Part shown: positions 57,503 through 64,000 of the stretch, piece by piece
How positions within the stretch are numbered: position 1 is the first letter of the stretch
Layout: each line of letters starts with the position of its first letter
NCBI RefSeq assembly: GCF_024730785.1
Contig: NZ_CP102830.1
Location: forward strand, 372,001-436,000
Direction of reading: 5' to 3'
DNA length: 64,000 bases
DNA from: Pseudomonas sp. LS44
Lineage (GTDB): Bacteria > Pseudomonadota > Gammaproteobacteria > Pseudomonadales > Pseudomonadaceae
Notes under the pieces: generated by a model
Seen by the model: the letters and a program-made list of their open reading frames with translations, nothing else
Databases searched by the model: none
Told to the model about the DNA's origin: nothing
Translations under genes and position numbers: made by a program

Positions 57503-59887
57503 GTGACAGCCCAGCAGACTCACGATAACCACTACGTGCCGGTGTGGTACCAGAAGCGCTTCCTACAGGAGCCTAATGCGCAGATTTATCGCCTTGATCT
57601 CACACCCCCGGTTTATCACAAAGGCCCGGCGAGGGCGATTAACAAGAAATTTCCTAAGAGTTTTTTCTATACATCGGATCTCTATACGACGTGGCCGGAT
57701 GGGCAGCCCAACGATGAAATAGAGCGTCTTCTTTTTGGGGATATCGACAACGAGGGGGCGGTCGCTGTACGACAGATGGCCGAAGGTAAACCGGAGGAGG
57801 TGCATAGCGCCTTCGAGTCGTTCTTTGCGTACATCGCCGCACAGAAGATGCGTACGCCCAAAGGGTTAGAGTGGATCAAGCAGCGATATTCGGGGCTCGA
57901 TCAGAATGGCCTTATGACGGAGATGCAGTACTTACTGCATCTGAACCTGACACTCTGGAGCGAGGGTGTCCGCGAGATCGTCTCAGCCAAAGACTCGGAC
58001 GTGAAGTTCATCGTGACGGATCATCCAGTCACCCTTTACAACGCGGCCTGTCCTCCTGATTCCCAGGCATGTATTTACCCCAATGAACCTGCTGCGCAGT
58101 GGAACGGTACCCAGACTATTTTCGCTCTGGATGCAAACCACTGCCTGATCATCAGTCATCTCGACTACGCAAATCAGAAACCAGGTTTAGACCTACTAGC
58201 CGACCGTCAGAATTCCCGGCACCTAGGCCGTACGATCGTCAACACCCTCGCATGGGTTCGCACTAGGTCTCTCTCCCGTGAAGCGGTGGTAGCGGTCAAC
58301 TACTTGCTGAAATCGCGAGCTCACAGGTATGTGGCGGCCGCAGCGGAGGAATGGCTCTTTCCCGAACAGCAGTATTCGGGGGATTGGGCTGGAGTCGGCG
58401 AGGTGTTGCGTCCGCCGAGTGATGAGCTCTGGCACTTTGGAGGGGAGATCTATGTCGGGTACCAAGATGGCTCGACCGATTATCAAGACCCTTATGGACG
58501 AACGTCGGGGAGCCATGAGTATCTGAAGAAGGAGTCCAAGTGTTTCTCGATTCAGGATGGGGATGAGTGCGGGTGCGGAAGTGGGCGCACTTTCGAAAAA
58601 TGCTGCAAAGAGTTGCCTGAGGCGAAGCGACCTAGCTGGTCGGTGGCGAGCATTCGCGAACGTAACCTGATGTTCATTCGGGCGGTGCGCCACATCCTCG
58701 GATTGGATAGCAGAAAGGACTGGAACGACATCCGCACCGAGCTGTGTGATGAGCACATTGTTCAGATCTACAAAACGCTGCAAGGCATATGGCCACCGGA
58801 CACCAATTTTCGGGAGCTCTGGCCGCGGCCTGATCCGCGAACCTTCCGTGCGGTATTCATGGGCTGCATAGATCCACGAACAGTGGTTGCCAGCGTGCTC
58901 GCATGGACCAGCTATTTTGACGAAATTATTGTCCTCAACCCTTTTCAGAATCCGGCATGCATCCGTCCGGAGTACAACCCAATCCACAACCCCGGGCAGT
59001 ACAAGACGCAGACCCTCAAGAACGTATTGCTTCTGATGTTCCTTGAGCCTTTCATCGAAGCGGGGATAGTCCACCTAGTCCCTGACCCGGGCGAGCTCAA
59101 TTACACCTTTGGTAAGGCTATGCGGTATATGGCGGAGGCAAGGAGTGGCAACCCTGATCTGTGTCGAGATGAGACTGGATTTTTAAGGCGCCTCGCCGAT
59201 GACGACCTAGATCGGGCGCACGCAAGGCTGCCGCATAAGGCTCTCAGCAACCTCATTCGGAGAAGGCGGCCCGAGCTAGGTGAAGCCGAGGCGGATCAGC
59301 TCGCTCACGACATTCAGAAGAGTAGAGCCGATGATCCCTTGGCGTTGTTGCAACCCGTGGAGCAAAGCCAGCTCATGGTGTGCCGCTGTTCGCCCCTAGA
59401 GTTTTCTATGTTTATGGCGCAGGTGACGGGTGCGGCAGTCTATACCGACCTTCCAGTATTTTGGCGGCAGCTCAATGCTGCTGCGCAGGCTGGGCCTTCT
59501 GCAGCATGCTGGGAACGGTTTACTGCCGCGACCGAGCAGCTGCCCTTCGCACTGCCCGACGATCATCAACAAGCACTTCAATTACGGACAGCGGACACTT
59601 TCTTAGATGTCAGAAGGGTGTTTAGGAGCCTGTTGGGCACGCTTATCGCCCCGGAGGGGGATGTTGCGGTACAGGCTGAGCAGTTGGCGCTAGAGGCAGA
59701 AGAAGCCTTCGCGGCGGCTCAGGAGCGCTGGAGGACCGAGATTTCACCTGGATTTGCGTTACGGCTCCGGCTGTCGGTTCCTGAAGGGGGGGCTGCGTAT
59801 GCACCAGCACAGCGCTTGGTACTCACCTATGGGCCAGACAACGCTCTTCAGACCGTACCGATGGCTCTCCTTGTGGACGCGCCCTGA
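57503..59887 (+). CDS. Island protein: DUF4238 N-terminus, SEC-C zinc motif, unknown C-terminal half
   Basis: The 794-residue protein begins with QQTHDNHYVPVWYQKRFLQ, the signature start of DUF4238 (residues 1-280), whose members are uncharacterised and often found on mobile elements. At about residue 350 is a SEC-C-type zinc motif, CGCGSGRTFEKCCK. The remaining 430 residues are unknown to me; they contain GCIDPRTVVASVLAW, the helical LADDDLDRAHARLPHKA and a glutamate/alanine-rich helix. Start GTG 57503 has a weak ribosome site. GC content is lower than the host genes and the gene is convergent with the HNH gene, suggesting cargo of the island, possibly anti-phage defence (inference). Confidence 0.75.
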   Translation: MTAQQTHDNHYVPVWYQKRFLQEPNAQIYRLDLTPPVYHKGPARAINKKFPKSFFYTSDLYTTWPDGQPNDEIERLLFGDIDNEGAVAVRQMAEGKPEEVHSAFESFFAYIAAQKMRTPKGLEWIKQRYSGLDQNGLMTEMQYLLHLNLTLWSEGVREIVSAKDSDVKFIVTDHPVTLYNAACPPDSQACIYPNEPAAQWNGTQTIFALDANHCLIISHLDYANQKPGLDLLADRQNSRHLGRTIVNTLAWVRTRSLSREAVVAVNYLLKSRAHRYVAAAAEEWLFPEQQYSGDWAGVGEVLRPPSDELWHFGGEIYVGYQDGSTDYQDPYGRTSGSHEYLKKESKCFSIQDGDECGCGSGRTFEKCCKELPEAKRPSWSVASIRERNLMFIRAVRHILGLDSRKDWNDIRTELCDEHIVQIYKTLQGIWPPDTNFRELWPRPDPRTFRAVFMGCIDPRTVVASVLAWTSYFDEIIVLNPFQNPACIRPEYNPIHNPGQYKTQTLKNVLLLMFLEPFIEAGIVHLVPDPGELNYTFGKAMRYMAEARSGNPDLCRDETGFLRRLADDDLDRAHARLPHKALSNLIRRRRPELGEAEADQLAHDIQKSRADDPLALLQPVEQSQLMVCRCSPLEFSMFMAQVTGAAVYTDLPVFWRQLNAAAQAGPSAACWERFTAATEQLPFALPDDHQQALQLRTADTFLDVRRVFRSLLGTLIAPEGDVAVQAEQLALEAEEAFAAAQERWRTEISPGFALRLRLSVPEGGAAYAPAQRLVLTYGPDNALQTVPMALLVDAP

Positions 59888-59911
59888 GAACCATTTTCTC
59901 TGAGGCATGGC

Positions 59912-61102
59912 CTACCCGAAGGCTGGCAATGCGGCTTGTGTTTCAGTAGAAATCGGGTGGACGTTGTTGTATTTCGCCCCCAAAGCGACATTCTGTTCGT
60001 GCCAGGTAGATGGCATAAATTGGTTCGCCCACGCTGTCCAATCTGCGAACCATGGATATGGTGTCGATTTCGACTTGTGATGCGTGATGTGGTGACTTGC
60101 GCACAGGAGGATCAGGTTTGAGACGTCGTTATTCGCCGGGTTCTCATCCAGGTGATGGGCTACCATCTTCACGTCTTCCCGCCACTCTTGGCACACTCGG
60201 CAAACCCGATCCCGCTCGATGATCAAATCGCGTGCGGACAGAAACTGCCCGGAGTAAGGCCCGCTAGTTGTGCCGTTTCCGAGTCTCCGCTGAACCGATC
60301 GCCAACTATGCCCCGCCCTGAAACAAGGATCTGAGCAATAGAGGCGGCGACTGGTATCTGGCTGGAACGGCTCTTTGCACCACTCGCAGGGTTTTGGCTT
60401 CAGTGTCTTCAGACTGGGTTTGCAGGCTTTCGAACAGTAAATCGCATTGGTCGCTCTTGGCCTTTTGCGTGTGTAGCTGAAGGGCAAAACACCCCCGCAA
60501 GTCTTGCAGCGGCGCCCTGCAAGACGTATGGCCATTTTTGTGCATTCTTTTGAGCAGTTGAAACGTAGTATTCCGCGTTGAATCGCCTGGACCACCGCAT
60601 GTTTTTTATAAACCATCGGTTTGCCACACACCGCGCAGGGAAGGTGAATCGCCAGGACACACGAGCGATTGCCCCTTTTCAGCGTGCCCGGCTTCTTCCC
60701 GGCCCAGTGTGAGTACTCCTGGATGGCCCGTAGGTTTAATTCTTCCAGGGTTCGTGGAAGTTCAGTGAACACCAGTTTGTCCACCTTCTGCGGCGCAGCG
60801 CGCACTTTGGGTTTCGCTGGCCCTCGCTTTAGATTTTTGTACCGAGTGGAGCATGACAGGCTGCAAAACACCTCGCTGTTGCTTTTCTCCACAGCCTTGA
60901 AAGCCTTTGCGGGTGGGCGCTTCAGATCCTCGCCGCACTGCAAGCAAGGCAGGCTCAACCACAAAGCCCGTGATCGTGACCCCTGCTTCAAGGTCAACGG
61001 CTGTGATCCAGCCCACTCCGGGCACTGAGAAACGATGATCTGGTGTAGCTCGGGCACACTTGCCGGAAGCTGTTCTAATCTCAACCAATCCACTTGCTGC
61101 AT
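59912..61102 (-). CDS. HNH endonuclease-type protein with four zinc modules
   Basis: The 396-residue protein contains four CxxC...CxxxC modules: Cys53/56+80/84, 156/159+183/187, 199/202+223/227 and 239/242+256/260. The first two modules are homologous repeats: ELPRTLEELNLRAIQE...WAGKKPGTLKRGNRS against QLPASVPELHQIIVSQ...WAGSQPLTLKQGSRS. A C-terminal HNH follows (Cys301-x2-Cys304, then VAHHLDENPANNDVSNLILL and CASHH at 334-338). ATG 61102 follows AGGA; an in-frame TTG exists at 61153. The first 49 codons overlap, out of frame, the Hint-like reading below. Confidence 0.8.
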   Translation of the reverse strand: MQQVDWLRLEQLPASVPELHQIIVSQCPEWAGSQPLTLKQGSRSRALWLSLPCLQCGEDLKRPPAKAFKAVEKSNSEVFCSLSCSTRYKNLKRGPAKPKVRAAPQKVDKLVFTELPRTLEELNLRAIQEYSHWAGKKPGTLKRGNRSCVLAIHLPCAVCGKPMVYKKHAVVQAIQRGILRFNCSKECTKMAIRLAGRRCKTCGGVLPFSYTRKRPRATNAIYCSKACKPSLKTLKPKPCEWCKEPFQPDTSRRLYCSDPCFRAGHSWRSVQRRLGNGTTSGPYSGQFLSARDLIIERDRVCRVCQEWREDVKMVAHHLDENPANNDVSNLILLCASHHITHHKSKSTPYPWFADWTAWANQFMPSTWHEQNVALGAKYNNVHPISTETQAALPAFG

Positions 61103-61253
61103 ACTTTTCCTGCACCGCCACAATCGGTGCAGCCAACATTTGGCCACTTCCAAGACCGAAGCTAAAAATTTCGTCGCCAGCGGTCAAGTCCTCGATAGGT
61201 ACAGTCCAGCGGGCTCTCTCGGCGCTGCGACCCGTGTGTCCGACGGAAAGCAA
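60762..61253 (-). CDS. Hint-like (hedgehog/intein) reading frame overlapping the HNH gene
   Basis: The frame starts at TTG 61253, directly after the in-frame TGA that ends the gene at 61254-61601. Its residues 19-30 read PIEDLTAGDEIF, 69-75 ATPDHRF and 78-91 PGVGWITAVDLEAG. That is the block A/B layout of Hint domains: a PIEDL-x2-GD turn, then the TxxH motif and GWxxAxDL. The usual N-terminal cysteine is not there (the TGA lies near where it would be). From about residue 100 the frame loses sense, so blocks F and G are absent. From residue 51 on it overlaps the HNH gene in another frame. Confidence 0.35.
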   Translation of the reverse strand: MLSVGHTGRSAERARWTVPIEDLTAGDEIFSFGLGSGQMLAAPIVAVQEKYAASGLVEIRTASGKCARATPDHRFSVPGVGWITAVDLEAGVTITGFVVEPALLAVRRGSEAPTRKGFQGCGEKQQRGVLQPVMLHSVQKSKARASETQSARCAAEGGQTGVH

Positions 61254-61601
61254 TCACGTTGTTGTAGGGCCAGCAAAATTGCGCTCGTTTGCGGACGGTG
61301 CCGCATTCCATTCTGGGTGACTGCGGATCAGCCGGGCGGCGAAGCGCGGGTGCATTCCGCATTGCTCGGCAAGGTCATGGTGATCGATGAACCCGGATTC
61401 CAGTAGATAGACCGGCGAGCACTCGAGCAGCGCGGCGACCGTAGGCAGCCAGACATAAGCATTGGGTGACGGCTCCGTACGTCCCGGAATTTTTTGGATA
61501 TGCGCAGAGTAGGTACCGACAAAACTGACAGAACTAGGTTTAGTCGGTTCTGTCGGTAGGGTGTCCGGACATATTTGGATTTTCTGTAACCATCGGCCCA
61601 T
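61254..61601 (-). CDS. Small unknown island protein downstream of DUF3987
   Basis: The 115-residue product starts at ATG 61601, inside the end of the DUF3987 gene (62-bp overlap, other frame), after GGAGGAGAACTCCTC. The first 45 residues are proline/threonine-rich (PTEPTKPSSVSFVGTYS), resembling linker-like starts of small genes after DUF3987 on other islands. The rest is helical: WLPTVAALLECSPVYLLESG, DHHDLAEQCGMHPRFAARLI and RSHPEW. I do not recognise a family. Its TGA is followed in the same frame by the Hint-like reading. Confidence 0.55.
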   Translation of the reverse strand: MGRWLQKIQICPDTLPTEPTKPSSVSFVGTYSAHIQKIPGRTEPSPNAYVWLPTVAALLECSPVYLLESGFIDHHDLAEQCGMHPRFAARLIRSHPEWNAAPSANERNFAGPTTT

Positions 61602-63294
61602 GAGGAGTTCTCCTCCAAACGAATCGAGCTGAGGGTCGTCCGCCTGTCTCGACCTTTACTTCGTACCGAATAACCAGGTGATGCTCAGCGAGGATGGCTA
61701 GCGCGTCGTTTATCGTCGCCGGTGAGTCGAGACCAGCCCATCCTTTGCGCATGACGTCCCGTGGCGTAAACGGCTCAGGGAGTTTTCGCCGGCGCTCCAG
61801 AATCAACCGAGCGCCCAATAGCGAAGCGTTGATGGCGGCGCCATACACTCGCCCGGCGTGCGACTTGAGATAATCCGCCCAGCCCAAGGCGCGTGCGGTG
61901 GCAACAAGGCCTACAGCCTCCCTGCCTCCTACTATTAGCTCGAACAACAGAGCCAGGCTGACGATGGTCTTGGCCATTTTGATGAAGTGCGCCTGCAGGG
62001 CGGGATGCAGTTCGCCTCTGCGGATTTCCTGCATGTGTTCGGTGTACCAAGTATTAAAAAGCTCCTGAGCTTCCTCGGTGAAGTGCAGTGCCAGGCGTGG
62101 CTCGTCTGGTAGTTGGTCAAGGTCATGAAAGATCCCTTTTACGTACTCTCTGACGGCGTGGTTCGGCCAGCGGTCCACCAGTTGCCATTCCCTATTGTCA
62201 TCGGGCCAAACCAAGAGCTGAAAGCGCTGCATCAACCCGTCAGCAAAATCACCAGTAACCGCACCGCGCACTAGCGATGCAATACGAGAAGGCTGGATGC
62301 CACCGATTATGGATAAGCAGCATGACGAGATATGCAGCGTCCCACGACCAATCCGGTCATAGGTGTACTCGCCGTTGCCCTCGGAACACTCAAGGTAGAA
62401 CGCCCGATCTGCCGCCCAGCGTTCGTCCTGCAGGCGCGCCAACCATCCCGACAGTTCATCGCGCGCCAGAAGCAGGCCATTGGGGTTTTGGTTCAGTAAC
62501 TCCCCCAGCTTCTCGACAGTCGTATCGTTGACAATATGGCGCCGGGGGATTGGAGGCGGAATATCCTCCACGACGGATTCCAGTAGGGACTGGGCGCCCA
62601 CCTTCTGATTGTTTTCGAGCAGTTTCCTCGCCTTGTCCTTAACGACCTTGCGTTCCAGTTCCAGCAGTTCGCTGCCGGTCTTGTACTCGGTCATGGCTTT
62701 GGTGTGCTGCTCCCTTGCTGAAGTTTCCAGGGATTGCAGTGGAAACATTGCCTGGTTGAGTGCAGGCGATTTCATCGTCGCCGGATTTCCTATCACGCAT
62801 CCCCACGGATTTGGCACTACTGCCCAGTCATCGTGCCGCTTGGGGTGAATGGTGAACTTGCGTCCCACCACACTACCTATCTCGACGACCAAAGCGACGG
62901 ACACAAAGTCAGGCGGGCATTGGGTGCGTTCGGCAACATCGCGAACAAAACTACTCAATGCATCGGGCAGCAGGTCGTAATCCCAGGTCATTGCCGATGG
63001 CAGCCCGACGGGCAGCGGACGTGGCTGGATGTTTGGGTTGAGGTAAGACAACAGGGCGTATTCCGGCATTTCGCCAGTCAGTTCAGGCGGGATACCCATG
63101 GCTTCGACCTCAGGCTCCATACCTCGCCGGGCCGCACGGGCGTCGTCCCAATCCCTATATAAGTCCTTCAGGACCTCGTCTGAATCGCCACGTGCTATCG
63201 CCTCGCCCAGTTCGCGCTCGCACCTACGCTCGGCTTCAAGGGCGTCCGATATTTCGCTCTCCAGGTGTTCGTGCCGGTCGTTGAGATCAGTCAT
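61540..63294 (-). CDS. DUF3987 family protein (island replication-type ATPase)
   Basis: The 584-residue protein matches DUF3987: an N-terminal charged helix, LPDALSSFVRDVAERTQCPP, the P-loop-like GCVIGNPATMKSPAL, LLARDELSGWLARL (Walker B-like), SCCLSIIGGIQPSRI and ADGLMQRFQLLVWP. Members are primase- or helicase-associated proteins of phage satellites and genomic islands. ATG 63294 follows GGAGG and overlaps the stop of the small upstream gene (ATGA). Confidence 0.88.
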   Translation of the reverse strand: MTDLNDRHEHLESEISDALEAERRCERELGEAIARGDSDEVLKDLYRDWDDARAARRGMEPEVEAMGIPPELTGEMPEYALLSYLNPNIQPRPLPVGLPSAMTWDYDLLPDALSSFVRDVAERTQCPPDFVSVALVVEIGSVVGRKFTIHPKRHDDWAVVPNPWGCVIGNPATMKSPALNQAMFPLQSLETSAREQHTKAMTEYKTGSELLELERKVVKDKARKLLENNQKVGAQSLLESVVEDIPPPIPRRHIVNDTTVEKLGELLNQNPNGLLLARDELSGWLARLQDERWAADRAFYLECSEGNGEYTYDRIGRGTLHISSCCLSIIGGIQPSRIASLVRGAVTGDFADGLMQRFQLLVWPDDNREWQLVDRWPNHAVREYVKGIFHDLDQLPDEPRLALHFTEEAQELFNTWYTEHMQEIRRGELHPALQAHFIKMAKTIVSLALLFELIVGGREAVGLVATARALGWADYLKSHAGRVYGAAINASLLGARLILERRRKLPEPFTPRDVMRKGWAGLDSPATINDALAILAEHHLVIRYEVKVETGGRPSARFVWRRTPHGPMVTENPNMSGHPTDRTD

Positions 63295-63470
63295 GGCCGC
63301 CTCCGGATTGGAACGAGGCGAACCGTCACTCGTCCCCAGGGGTAGGAGGCTGCGCATTCACGATCAGCTTCCTCTTTGGCCGGGTATGGCCCCAGCAAAA
63401 TGCATTCGGTTTCCGGATCGACGACGCAGTACCCCACTTTGACTCTTTCCGGTTTCTTTTGGTGGTCCAT
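63291..63470 (-). CDS. Small island protein coupled to DUF3987
   Basis: The 59-residue product reads VKVGYCVVDPETECILLGPY, then PAKEEADRECAASYPWG, a compact alpha/beta pattern without known family. ATG 63470 has GGAGG nine bases upstream, within a leader shared with the AlpA gene. Its stop overlaps the DUF3987 start (ATGA). Confidence 0.7.
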   Translation of the reverse strand: MDHQKKPERVKVGYCVVDPETECILLGPYPAKEEADRECAASYPWGRVTVRLVPIRRRP

Positions 63471-63591
63471 GTTTGGGGCCTCCAGGGGTGTTTTCGGGCA
63501 AGCCAAGGGCGGCCCCGCTGGTAGCGGATCAGGTTGTTATGCGGGGGGTGGCGTCTGTTTTGGTGTGCAGGGACAACGCTGAGCGTATGGC

Positions 63592-63909
63592 TCAGGCAAT
63601 TTCATCCCGGCTTGCCCGGATGCACGCTTCTCGCCAGACAAGTACCTCGTCTTCGATCCAGGCAGCAGACTTCGGACCTAGCATGACTTGCTTGGGGAAA
63701 GTGCCGGCGGCGATACGCCGATAAATCTCGGAGGTGGAAAGGGTGGTCAGCCATTTCACTTCGGGTAGTTTGATAAACCGATAGCTCTTGAGGGCAGCCT
63801 TGACGCGGAGTTCAAACTCTTCGTCAGGCTGCGGAATTTTGGCTTCGTTACGCCGCGTGTGTTCGGCTTTTGCAGCCTCGCGAAGTCCGGATAGGGTGGG
63901 GTTTGCCAT
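63592..63909 (-). CDS. AlpA-family regulator
   Basis: The 105-residue protein has an N-terminal helix and then the AlpA-type winged HTH: IKLPEVKWLTTLSTSEIYR, RIAAGTFPKQVMLGPKSAAW, EDEVLVW. AlpA proteins activate excision or early genes of islands and P4-like satellites. The start follows GGAGG within the leader shared with 63470. It is the last complete gene in the window; the integrase is expected further right. Confidence 0.85.
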   Translation of the reverse strand: MANPTLSGLREAAKAEHTRRNEAKIPQPDEEFELRVKAALKSYRFIKLPEVKWLTTLSTSEIYRRIAAGTFPKQVMLGPKSAAWIEDEVLVWREACIRASRDEIA

Positions 63910-64000
63910 GTTGTGGGCCTCCAGGGGTGGCGTTGAACATGACTTTCAGTGAAGGTGCTAGTGGCGAGTCTGGCGACGACAATAATTCGGGCTGAATTTT
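63910..64000. other. Upstream region of the AlpA gene at the window end
   Basis: It contains the leader with cctggaggcc (minus strand) and about 60 bp more without any recognisable feature before the window ends. Confidence 0.4.

Overview
The window reads as chromosome of a high-GC gammaproteobacterium of the genus Pseudomonas. The basis is gene order: metK next to tktA-epd-pgk-fda, creBCD followed by a fiuI-fiuR-fiuA ferrichrome receptor cluster, and choXWV. The intergenic spaces also carry many copies of palindromic repeat families of the kind common in pseudomonads. The species cannot be fixed from the sequence alone.

Layout. 0-3.1 kb: end of a MAPEG membrane protein, a cytochrome c'-like lipoprotein, a DUF1090 protein and DNA ligase LigB. 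3.5-8 kb: S-adenosylmethionine synthetase behind an ArsR/methyltransferase fusion, then a LysR regulator divergent from a TDT transporter. 8.1-14 kb: transketolase, Epd, Pgk, a small lipoprotein and class II aldolase. 14.4-26.5 kb: alginate lyase, metallopeptidase, an unusual chemoreceptor, a Gre-like factor, amino acid permease, DUF2252, an NfeD/slipin pair, alanine dehydrogenase and an intradiol dioxygenase whose start is out of frame. 26.7-36.2 kb: flavoprotein, DbpA helicase, DHA2 efflux pump, choline ABC transporter, an HdeD-like protein and a DUF2780 protein. 36.5-44.5 kb: multicopper oxidase with SCO protein, retropepsin-like protease, CreB/CreC/CreD. 44.8-50.3 kb: ferrichrome uptake (FiuA, FiuR, FiuI, PepSY protein) with a Fur-box-like site. 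50.3-53.4 kb: an arsenic operon arsRBCH, flanked on the left by a decayed copy of the 3' end of the exonuclease gene on its right. 53.6-56.2 kb: exonuclease plus cNMP/CBS/DUF294 protein.

From about 56.44 kb to the end lies a mobile island. Its left edge is a slightly degenerate 3' end of tRNA-Phe on the minus strand, still followed by the terminator-like hairpin. The intact tRNA and the integrase are expected beyond the right edge. Replication/regulation genes (AlpA, a small protein, a DUF3987 protein) sit on the right; cargo sits on the left: a 794-residue DUF4238/SEC-C protein and a multi-zinc-module HNH protein.

The most unusual spot is 60.95-61.25 kb. One minus-strand frame there reads like the N-terminal half of a Hint (hedgehog/intein) domain. 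It overlaps, in another frame, the first zinc module of the HNH protein, and both frames look conserved. A second structural oddity is a 140-bp dispersed palindromic element, present twice, whose stems differ between copies by compensating changes while the loop is nearly identical. All family assignments come from motif recognition in the sequence; no database search was run.
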